From NCBI RefSeq assembly GCF_018143015.1, contig NC_054741.1, positions 67,401,754 through 67,465,753 of the forward strand: a stretch of DNA of 64,000 nucleotides. Direction: 5' to 3'. The DNA is from Lytechinus variegatus (lineage: Eukaryota; Echinodermata; Echinoidea; Temnopleuroida; Toxopneustidae). Made by a program: the position numbers and the translations under genes. Below, piece after piece: positions 23,401 through 35,400 of the stretch. The notes under the pieces are model-generated. The model ran no database searches and was not told the origin of the DNA. It saw only the letters and a list, made by a program, of their open reading frames with translations. Every line of letters starts with the position of its first letter. Within the stretch, counting starts at the first letter, position 1.

Positions 23401-26400
23401 ATTGCTCAAAAGAAAAGTGAACTTTCTGCTCATTTCTGTAAATGCAGACACAGAATGTTCGAGTAATACCTAGACCTATGACTTGACCCATCACCAACAC
23501 CAACCATTTATGCATTGTAAATATGTCCATTGCTAAAGTATAGTGGTTTTTCTCTTGATACATTCATAATTTTGTGTTGATTGACTATGTTGTTATATTC
23601 TTAATCACAGTACATTCACCAAAATATGAATTAGGATCCGAGTCTTCACACCAATGGAAAATTGTCAGGATTTTTTAAACCAAGGCAACCACGGAGAGGA
23701 GAGAAAATAGATGAACTTAATGTCAAATTCAATATTTCCATAAAAAGGAGTAAAATTAGGAAGATGGAGGAAATTATTAGCCTAAAATAGGCCTAAATGA
23801 TGTCAGGAACAACATTTTGACTGTATCCCTGGTAAAACGCTTCAAAAATTACTGGATGTCCTTTTTTATACACAATATAATACTGTGAGTGACACGACAT
23901 TTCGTGAGTGACACGACATTGTGAGTGACACGACACAACTTTAACAGTTAATTTTAGCTTCACCTTAACACATTGGACCAAGTAACTTTATATACAATAA
24001 GGTACAAATAAACTGTATTTGCTCCAGTACTGGGATAAATTAATTTTCAGAATACACAGCTCTAGAAAACTTTTTGCATTTAAAACGTGAGTGACACGAC
24101 AACCAGTTTTGAAAACTTCGAAACCCAATTTTTTTCAGAAAAAACACTTCACAGAATTTTTTTTTGCTATTTAGGAGTTAGATACAATACACAGCTTGTA
24201 TCTTGCCAACAAATGTGCTTCTAATACAAATTTTATATTGTGATAGGCAATATGTGAATTTTAATGCAAAAATCAACATTTTGTAAAATTTAATTTCCCT
24301 TGCATAAAATTCACTGTATCTCAAGACATAATTAATAATTTGATGTAAATGAAATGGAAAAATATACTTCAAGATGTCTAGTTTCAAAAAACATTGAAGC
24401 CTAATGATTTCTAGCAAGTTTAAATTTTCACCCCCATGTCCACTTTTGTTTGAAAATGACCTATTACAATTATCATTGAATGTTGTATCCCACTTGTTTT
24501 GTGATGTAATTTCAACCTCTATGATTGATTACGTAAGATTATAATTTTCAAATTTCTAGGCACTTTTGCATGTCATAGTCCACCCACGTAATGCCACTAC
24601 GTCATTAAAGAAGTTATGACAAGTTCGGAGGTGTCATAAATATTTAGTGAGGTTGTTGTACCCGATCTTGGTAAAGAGGGCTTCGTGAAGCGGACAAGTA
24701 GCTCCTATCTCCAATTTAGTCAAGAAGTTGGACTTATGACGGTGTTGAGAAACGGGCCCCTGTTTCTCAACACCGTCATAAGTCTAACTTCTTGACTTGA
24801 TCTGGTCATTATGTGTGCCATTGTTAATCTTGTCTATTTGTGATATTAAAATATGCCCTATAGAAATGATACCTCGCACTAAGATAATGAAATGATAGCC
24901 CGGAATATCATGCATAAAAAATAAAGCTTGGAAAAAAATAAGAAAAGACCCCATGATGGTCTGTCAGTGATCTTTCTTCCTGAATAGATATTTGGGATAC
25001 ATTGTGTATGTGTTTCTTCAATATACAAAGTAGCAATGATGAGGAGTTCTGTCAGAATTGTATTTGAGGTAGAGTGTGTTCATATAGCAGCTACACATTA
25101 CAAAATGTCATTCAATTATTTGTCTCTTTGCACAGGAAGACACAGTGCCTTATGCATTTTACGTAGATGAGAAGGAGATCACATCAACGCTGTCGGAAAG
25201 CTTAAGTAAGGAGGATCAGGAAACCGAACAAGTGCTTTCGATAGTCTACCAGCCTCAGGCTTTGTTCAAAGTGAGAGCAGTGACCCGTTGTACAAGTACC
25301 ATAGAAGGTCATGCAGAGGCTGTGATATCTGTAGCATTCAGCCCAGATGGAAGGTAACCCTTAGTCCAGTTTTAGTGCAGGCAAATATATTAACAAATAT
25401 TTCTAATTTAGCAGTCGTAATTTACCGAAGAGCCCCTGTTAATTGTTACTTTATTAATTGCCAAGTGTACTGTAGTATAAAGTAGGAAAATAGCCCTCTT
25501 TTCAGAAAAAAATATTAAACTCTCACCCCCCCACCATTGTGAGCATAGTTTTAAGAAGTCAAGAGGAAATATTTGTATAGATAGCTTTGTATGTATTAAA
25601 AAATGACCCTGAAACAAAGAAAACGATAGGAATGGAATGTGTTTATAGTAAGGTACAAACATGCTTTAAGAAAAAGTCCTCACTAGCAGAATTATTGGTT
25701 AGAATAATCTATTAATTATGCAGTTCTATACATCTTGAATGCATAAAGTTGGGAATCCCTATAGTATTTTAAACTACAACTTCCAGTGGTGCTCAATAGT
25801 TTGTGAACCCCACCAGAAAATGAACATATTCAAAGTGTTCAAGTTCTGTCATGTTTAGATATTTGATTGCGAAGTCAGGGGATAAAATATTACATTTTGT
25901 AAAGTTTGTTTCTTTGGGCTCACCAAACATTGTAAGGTTGTTGTCTACATTCAACACTCTGCATGAAGTAGTGCATTTTCTGGTGGGGTTTCCCTATCTT
26001 TTAAGCACAAAGATCACTTTTAAGAAATAGAATTATTATCAGACCACATTTGAGAATGAAATTGAAATGGCTGCTTTTAATAACAAAGTTAATAAAGAGA
26101 ATGATTTCATTGTAGAATATTGTCTGTTGTTTTCTTTGTTTAGTGATATTTTCCAATGAATAATACCATATGATATTTTAAATTTGTAGATGTTGATATA
26201 ACTGATATGTTTTTAGGTATTTGGCAAGTGGCTCTGGAGACACAACTGTACGATTCTGGGACGTGACAACCGAAACACCACACCACACCTGTAAAGGTAT
26301 GAATTAGTAATAATTTTACTATTCAATAGTTTGTACTCTGTTCAAGAATTGTTGGATATTATGAATCTTGGCTGAGAGCCTTCCAAGTGTGCTTTGAGAA

Positions 26401-29400
26401 CATTTTGCAAGTGATCTGTGGGACACTCAACTTTAGAAACTCCATCAATCTAGTTTTGTAATTGTAACAACATTAAGGCCTTCTAATCTAGAGAAAAGTC
26501 CCATCTTTTCAGCAATTTTATGAATAATATGTGAGATATCGTGGAAGCTGTTGCCTTTGAATATTTCTTTCAGATAAATGGCGCAATGCAAATGCTGTTT
26601 TTCATCATAATCATCAGGATCATCGTCATTGTCGTCATCATCATAACTTATTCATTATCATCCATGTTTTTCATTGATTGTATTTTTATATATGAGTATA
26701 TATTTTGTGTTTTTTCCTATATGAGGGTCATTATGAGGGTATGTGCCACAAAGGGGAGAAAGAGATATTTTTTAGCCCAATGTCAATTTCTTTTCCAGAA
26801 AGTTTCTTTTATGGCCCTACACTTTGCCCTTTCCAAATTTAATGACCAAATTTGAGTGTTAGAATTCTCATAATAATAATAATAATAATGTACATTTATA
26901 TAGCGCTTATTACAATAGTTTCTAATTGCTAAAAAAAAAGCATAAAAAGCTGAAGGTCATAGTGTCCAAAGTCAAAATGAAAATCCATATTTTTTTGTTG
27001 GAAATAGATATCTGATAATTGAAATATACATGTATTTCCAATTGATTGTGGGCCTGGCATCCACTGTGCAGCACCAGATCGACAAGGCTCTATCCCTTAA
27101 ATGATGAACGCAAAATTGGATAGTAGCATCTTCCATCTTTTTATGTCTTGGTCTGACACGGCGGGGGGTTGAACTTCCAACCTCCTGGTTGTGAGACGGA
27201 TGCTCCACCAACTGAGCCAATACACCGGTCACAGTCAGGGTCAGTCAAAAGCTTAAATAGGGTTCCGGGTGAGGATTTGTTTCCTTAGGGTTGGATATGA
27301 TAATGACTATAAATGCCTTGAGGGTGTACCTGATTCTATGAGCAAGATTGTTTCTGATTTTACAATTGCAATGAGGTTGACTTTGAAATCAACCAATATA
27401 GTAATTATTGAATTTCTGTCTTTTCCAAGTAAATTATTGTTGTTTCTTTTTTATTTTGTATAGGACATAAGCATTGGGTGCTGTGTATAGCTTGGTCTCC
27501 TGATGGTAAACGGCTAGCTTCAGGCTGTAAGAATTCTCAGGTGAGACCGTGATTTCCTTTTTACACTGAGTTATCTTAGTTCTGACTAATCATATGAATG
27601 TTTTAAGCATTACTATAGCTCTCCTAGCTAAGGTAAGGTGATATCGAAGTGCATTGTGCACTTTTTCACAATGTATTTTTGTTCTGCATAAATATCCACT
27701 ATTAATGTTATCATTATTTAAGTTATTATTATGTTCACAATGACATACCCTGTAGTATGTTTCAGAATTGTTGTATGTCTGACCATTCTTGAGATTTCTG
27801 CCACTACACTAGCTGGCTCTATTCTGTCTGGCAAAAGGAATCAAGTTAAAAAAGTATAATTTGTTGTAAATGAGCAATGTGTGTTCATCATTTACATAGG
27901 TGTTATGCAATTAAAAAAAATATTTTCTTCAATATCTTTCTAAAGAACGATAATTTCTTCCCCGAATTTTGCCTGAACGTGCAACATATAAAGGGTGTTT
28001 CAGAAACAACAATAACTCAAATTTGACTGATGTGTCACTTGCTTCCTTTTGCCAAAGTTGGGCAGTATTGTTTTTAACACTTCGCTGAAATGACTTTAGC
28101 AACTTAAGAAACATCTTTATCTATTTCTCCCTTGTTAAACCCCTTATGACATGAATATCATTGAATCTTTCAAACATTAGTAAAATGTGAAGTTTACGAA
28201 TTAATTATTGTATATCTACATATATTTTGTAGATAATAATTTGGAATCCGGAAACCGGTAAACAAGAAGGAAAAGTATTGACTGGACATAAACAGTGGAT
28301 AACATGGTTAGCATGGCAACCATTTCATCTTAATCATGAGTGTAGATTACTTGCATCAGCATCCAAGGTATGTAACACGATCACACTTACTGTGTTTACA
28401 TGCTGCATCGGCTTGCGGTGCTGACCAGAGAGCCGATGCAGAATCGGGTTTTTTATGCGTGTAAACGCTATTTCCTTGCATCGGCACTCAGTGCAGAATC
28501 AGCAATTTTGCACCGCCAAAATAGTAGGATCAGAACCGCGAGCTGATGCAGAATCAGCCTTTTTTCTATGTGTAAACACGAAGCAGATTCTGCATCGGCA
28601 ATTGGCGCACGTTTCAATTACTTTACAACGATTCTGAATTGGCTCTTGGTTCTGCACCTCGATCCGATGTGGCGTATTAACTAGGCCTAATGTTAACACG
28701 GTAACTGTTTCGCAAATAAAAGATATTTTTGTGAGTTGTTGAATTCATGATTGCCATCACACACTCAACAGAAGCAGTGGGAAAATCATTCAATTTTTGT
28801 GTAAAAAAACGTTCATTTTTGTTACAAAGGTTGAAAAGTATCTTGCACTCAAAATATTCTATGTAGAGTTGGTACCAGGTTTGAAGAAAAGTGGCTTAAA
28901 TTTCACTTTGTTTTGCAGGTTAGCTCTTAAAAAAACAACCAATTGTATCTGTCTATTAAGGCAATCTTATGTTCTTGAATTAATTTGTACTTTGTTGGAT
29001 TCCTTTTACAAAAAGTAGGCTTTTAGTATAAAAATATGTTTGTTTGTTTTTTTATAAGCACAACCAAATGGTGTCAGTACAACGTAAAGCTTTAAGTGGA
29101 AAGATGATGAAAATACATAAGTTTGTTTCTTTTCCTGATTACATGTTTTATATAACAAATTTCTTAAAGGCCTATGAAAAATATATGCTAATATATAATT
29201 TAGACACCTTAAAACAAAATTTTGCTTTTTATCTTCATTAAATAGCATCCATAGAAATTTATTGAATCATTTCAAAATTCAAAACGAAGAAAGATGTCAT
29301 TAGAAAAAAAAACTGTAATGTCTGATTTTTCAAACATTTTGAAGTAATAAGAAAAAGAGTTACTTGGTTTACACTCCTGCATCTTATGGAGCAACTGCAT

Positions 29401-32400
29401 GAATCTATTTACTGCTTAAAATTTGTTATATAATAATAATGCCATTATTTTCGGTCACAAAAATTAACATTTTACCTTGCCTATGGTCTTTAATGATTCA
29501 GGATGGAAATATAAAAATTTGGGATGTTGTGCGAGGTTGTTGCTTGAGAACGCTGTCTGGCCATCTCCAGTCGGTAACATGCATTCGATGGGGTGGGACT
29601 GATCTCATCTACTCAGCTAGTCAAGATAGAACAGTCAAAGTATGGAGAGCTGCTGATGTGAGTATTAATAAGTTATATTTTTTTGTTTTTACACATTGCT
29701 CTTGATTTTATGATCTGTCATAAACCTCTGATGAATGCAAAAACCAACTTTTAAATAACCATATTCAAAGTTTCATGGTGTCATCAATAGTCAAATCTTT
29801 GCACTTCTAAGGACTGCGTATTGATTATGATCATTGTAAAGCTTGAATTCCGTCTCTTTTGTCTCACCCATGAGAGGTAAAGTCCTATAGGAGTCAGCTA
29901 ATAATATTGTTCCTCCTTGAGAACCGTTCGAATTTGTTCGTAGCAACTTCGTTCTTGTTGGCATCTACGCGGAGCCTTGCCACTTCGTCTTCCAAGATCT
30001 TTATCTTGGCTTCCAGATGACTTTGATTATCCTGAAGGTCATTGACCCGTTGGCGCTCGAATTCTAGGGAAGCCCCGAGGAGCGACTCAACAGTGACTCA
30101 ATCCATGATGATGAACAATATCCCCAAGAGGTGCAGTGTACAGAGTAAAAAGTAGCGGTCCGAGGATGGAACCTTGTGGAACACCATACTCCACAAGAGC
30201 CTCCTCTGACAAAGTACCTTAGATGTTCACCAATTGACGTTTGCAGTGGAGATGCGACCGGAACCATGCTAAGGCAGTTGCATCAATCTTAAAGTCAACG
30301 TGCAATCACTGGAGAAGGACATCATGATCTATTGTGTCAAAGGCTGCTGACAGATCCAAGAGGATGATTAACACTGCTTTCTTGTCAACTGCTCTCAATA
30401 TGTCATCAGATATCCGAAGAAGAGCTGTCTGGACACTGTGGAGTCGTTTATAGGCAGATCGTATGGTCTCGTGAAGGTCGTTGTCTTGAAGATGTGTTGT
30501 AAGTCTCTTTGCAACAACATACCATGAATTTCCTAGACTTTTCTGATTAGTAAACTTTTCTGATGTAGATCCTTAAAGATATTCTTTTTTTTTTTTTGAG
30601 ATCCAAATTTTGGTAAGTGTAGCTTTCCTTGTAATTGTGCTCCTGTTTTCAGAGGGTGTTATCACACCCATCATTTTGACAACTTTCAAGACTTATATAA
30701 GTCTTGGGTATCGAGGCTGTGACAATGGCATTCTTTACTTCAGATTATTGAAAACACAGTAAAGCATAGCACCTGAAACAAGTAGAAAAAACATCACCAT
30801 CACAATGCAGACTCTTGCAGCTTGATTGAACTTCGATGTTGAATTTGGACGTGTTGACAAAATCTGCGAAAATAACATTGAAAGTAGTTTTCTTCATACA
30901 TCCAGTTTGGGATACATAGAAAATCTGCAGATTATTTGCTTCATTTTTTTTCTGAATTTATGAAAAAGAGCAAACACAAGAAGAATACAATATGTTGAAG
31001 AATCTTAAAACATCGTGTTTAGCTGGATTATGGAATTAAAGTTCATAATCCTTGCAATAATTGTCATTAGCATAAACACTTAGTTTATGCTAAACACTTA
31101 GTTTATGCTAACACATTAGTTTATGCTGATAATCCAAAGCCAAATGCAAATACAAAGAAATGGAGGATTTCTTGTTACTTTTCATTCTCTTTTTCTTTTC
31201 TGTGTCTGAAAATGTTACATTATGGACAGTTTTGAGCAGACATAGAGTAATCTAGGATTACTCTTTTTCTTCACCTGTTTATTTTTTCTTTTCGAGTCTA
31301 GAAATATTCAGACGGTCTTGACATTGACTTTGCTTACGAATTTGGGAGAATCGTCAAGTCTTCATAGGCGTGCTTCGGGAATAAGCTTCCCTGCTGCTGG
31401 TTCATCTTGCTGTTGTCTGATGGCAACATCTAGAGAGATGTGCTGAGAACCCCCTTTCTGGATGGGGCTACTGTTTCTTCACTGGCCTTGCATAATGCAG
31501 TTAGTCCTCCAGGAACTTTCATTCTGGAGGACAAAATGAAAATCAAAATGTACTTTATGTAATGATAAAAATTGAAAAAAAAAACCACAGTTTTTATACA
31601 GCGCATACATATGTATATGTATGTGTATATCCAGAATGAAAAGTATAAAGCAGAAATGAGGTTGTCTAGCATGAGCCTGTTCTTTACCTGCATTTTTCTT
31701 GAGTCCGGAGTTGAAGGGATGGTTCTTGACAAAGCTGGACATCTTTTCTTACTACCAGGTCTGAGATCCACACAATCATCGGCCTGTGTGCTTTTGGAAA
31801 CATCTTCTGTGCTATTTACAATATTTTTGATTTGGTCTGATTGGATTGTCTCAGGAACAATGCTTGGAACCCCCTGTCTGGGTGGGGTCTTATACTTGAC
31901 GTCATTCTTGGTGACCTTGCATATTATTAGCATTCCCCTGCAACTTCCATTTCTCAGATCAATTCTGCCAGAAAAACGGTGTTGAGAGATTTGTCGCGGT
32001 CCCATTGAACCGTCACTCCTTTGGAAATATTTGATCCAATAGTACCAATCAAGTCTATTTGGATCTGTTCCGTAAAACTTGGATTTAAACAAAATTAAAA
32101 ATTAAAATTTCACCACCAATCATGATCAAACACTACCAAGCTGTATTTAGTATAAGAGATTCCACGTATTCATATAGCCCCACGTAAATAAATATGCTTA
32201 GTATTTACTATTGATTGTAGCTTTGCATGTATGTTTTGCCACAGACTGACATTTACACTTACATTCACAAATGATTACATCATATACATGTATTTTATAG
32301 ACCACTGGTCTGACATGAAACAATAAATTGAATTGGGCCCAACCAACCCATACACAACATTAATCATCAGCATTGTGTTAAAGAATTGGCCCTCTGCATC

Positions 32401-35400
32401 TTTTTTCTTGTGAGATTAAAAAAAGTGTAGAAAAAGATATAGAAATGTACTAGATTTAGTCTAACATCAGCCAGGAACCTAGATCTGATTTTCTTTGTAC
32501 ATTCTGATTACAATTAGACTAGTCTAAGCTCGTATTCCAAAGTTTTATTTTCTTGCATAATAATAATCATTTAGAGCTGCTGTTATCTAGTTTTCTATTC
32601 TGTAATCATTCATATTGTTTTTTGGACAGGGTATCTTGTGTAGGACGTTACAAGGTCATGGCCATTGGGTGAATACAATGGCTCTAAGTACAGACTATGT
32701 ATTACGTACTAGCTGGTTTGATCCCATGCAAGCGACCATCAATCATCAACGCATCGACCAGTCAGGTTAGTCATCCAAGGCCCTGTTGCACAAATCTTTA
32801 CTATTGATTGTAAGACTGATTCTTGAAATTAAATGCAGTTATGATTTTGAGCCATCAATCTTTAAAAATGTAAGCTTCATGCTACTTATCAAAGCTGTTT
32901 AATCCAATATTATTTTTTTGCATTATAGCAAAAGTCTATTGCAGGAGAGGTATATAATTGTTTTTTCCACCAAAAATATGCCGTTTTCAACTTTGAGAAT
33001 ACTGATTTGCTGTTAACAAATTTGCTTTCCCTGGGCATTTTCTTGTATCACAAATATGCTTTTCGCTCTGCACTTATTTTCTTTAACCCTGGGAAATAGG
33101 CGGGATTAGGGGGGGAGAGGGTCTTAGCCCTACTAATTTCTAGGGGTTAAGCTTAGCCCACTCCGTTTTCACACTACGTTTTAGCAGAGTGGGCTAGCAT
33201 GGGAAATAGTACGGTACTATCTGGCCCTATAGATCTCATAAAAAATATATCTCATAAAGTATGTCTTTCTTGCAACATCTATGAACTATTTAAACTTTGT
33301 TTTCTTGGTTTAATAATGTGTCAGTAAAGGTATAATTGGAAACGCAAGATGTTTTTACAGTAGGAGGGTACCAATAAACAGTTTTAGAAATTTCCCCAAA
33401 GTTTTCTGATGGCATAAGGATAATAATACAATTAGAATAATGTATGATTATATTTTTTTATTTACTAAATCTTTCATACATTTTTCATAATTTTAGCTGA
33501 AGAACTATCCAAGATTGCCAAGGATAGATATGACACTGTCAAGGTAAGATAGTTTTACATCATTCCTCATTTCATAATGCTGCTGTCCATGCAATGGCTT
33601 TCTCAAAAAAAAAAAAATCCTCAAAGCACCACTTTTGCTTGCCTATGAGTATGCATTTTTTCATTGATTAATTCTAAAATGATTTTATTGCATCCATAGC
33701 ATGGTGTAGAGTAAAATGTAAGTGATAGGAATCCTAATGTTCTGGTGGAAGATTTTTTGCCATCAAACCCCAGGATTCTTCTTTAATTTTTTTTTAGTTT
33801 AATACCCGAATAGGGAATTTTTGCTACTTATATGGGCCTTTGCTTTCAAACTCTTTCCTTCAATTTATTCACATATGCATATCATTTTAAATGTTTTGGA
33901 ACAATCTTTAATTCTAATTCAGTCTAAATATGTCTTAATTAGTGTGATTTTTTTGTCTTGAAAATTCTGTTTTAATGTCATATGCAGAGCTGCCAAGTAG
34001 TACGATCGTATTTCATACGGAAATCAATTTAAAATACGGCAGTACGCTTTTTCATGATAAAATACGGGAAAAAACAAATTAGAGAAGAAAAGGTATTCCG
34101 TGTGTTGCTGCCCTCTACGTTCAATGAGTTATGCTTTCATCAAGGCTTTCCGATTAGAATTTTCGATATCCTGGCGAATCAATGCGGGTGACAAGTTCCG
34201 AGCGCACGCACGTAGTTTACAAGCGCAAAGCAGCGGCTCAAATCGCGATATTTTGCGACTGGTAAATACGTCTGTAAGGATGATGACGTCATCCAAGATG
34301 GCAACTTACGTTGACCGACGGAAGGATCGAAGATGACGATGTTTCGATCATAATTTGAAACGAATTAGCAGTAACTGCAGTCTAAGGTACGATATTTCTG
34401 AATTTCATACATTTTTCCGTAAATATGGATGCAATTTCTTTTTCATAATGTGATATTTTATGATTTTATGTGCAAAAAACGATCGGAAAAAACCAGGTTA
34501 CCATCGAATGTTAGATCTAACGTTACTGCTAATACGTTGTCTGTACGTACGGGCCTCCAAATTCTTCAGTCTATGTATTGGTGAGTCAGCCAACGCAGTT
34601 CAGCGGAACAACCAAAATCAAGACTGAAGCTTTCGGTCTCGTGTGCGACGGTGTGGGGCGCAAAATAATGTAAGAAGTGATCGAACTTTGCCATTATGCA
34701 TGCATATTTATCTCATGGTAAAAATACGGATTTTTTGGTCAAAATACTGATTTGGGGGGATAAGAATACTGAAAATGCAAAATACAACTTGGCAGCTCTG
34801 CATATGATCTCTTTATTTGGGTATGTGTTTGTAAAAAGTACATCATGAGCATATGATAGTGATACTGATAGTGTTCCACACCATTGAAACTTTATTATTC
34901 ACAGTACAGTGCCCTTTCCATTAACCTTTGCAAAGTCTTTGTTTCAGTTTTGAGGCTGAAGAATCAGTCCTGGAAGTTAGATTGTTTATTTGAACATTTA
35001 TTTCATTTAAGATATGCCATCGTTAGAAAGGTGAAGCAGGGTGCTACAGGAGCACTTGCCCGATTGCCCAGGGCAAGTAAAAGTTAGAGTTGGGCACATG
35101 TTTTTAAGGAAAGACCAAAACTACTTGCCCGAATTGGGCAAGCAAAATTCTCACAGTAGAATGACCAGAATTAGGGTTGATATGATATGATATTGACCCA
35201 AATTTTGGTCATGGCAGGCAAGATAAAATCACTTTGGAAAAAGAAATGCAATAACAAGGTAGATCAGTTCATGTCAAAGGAAAGAAAAAAGGTATATGGT
35301 TTATATAAAACTGCAAAACTTTCTTTTGAAGAGGTTAAACCTTTTTCCAAGGATTTTTTCTGGCAAGTGAAATACAGTGAAACCTGTCTATAGTGACCGC

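Larger units (their letters stand above)
20673..24762. mobile_element. Possible 4.1 kb hAT-like element in NLE1 intron 1
   Basis: The left end has CAGGGGCC followed by CCCATTTCTCAACACC. The right end reads GACTTATGACGGTGTTGAG then AAACGGGCCCCTG, its inverted form. Further inward, CTGTTTCACGAAAG on the left faces CTTCGTGAAGCGG on the right. CAGGGG ends are typical of hAT. No clear 8-bp target duplication was found, and no transposase is recognisable; the interior has only decayed frames (a 136-residue minus frame at 21022-21432 has no recognised features). The ends might instead belong to two separate MITEs flanking unrelated DNA. Confidence 0.45.

Noticed and set aside
27150-27230. A possible functional tRNA gene on minus
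   Set aside because: A and B boxes are present but the acceptor and anticodon stems do not pair well; a SINE head fits better.
31572-31985. 137-residue plus-strand frame in NLE1 intron 6
   Set aside because: It is the shadow of the exon-like minus-strand blocks, with no acceptable splice context of its own.
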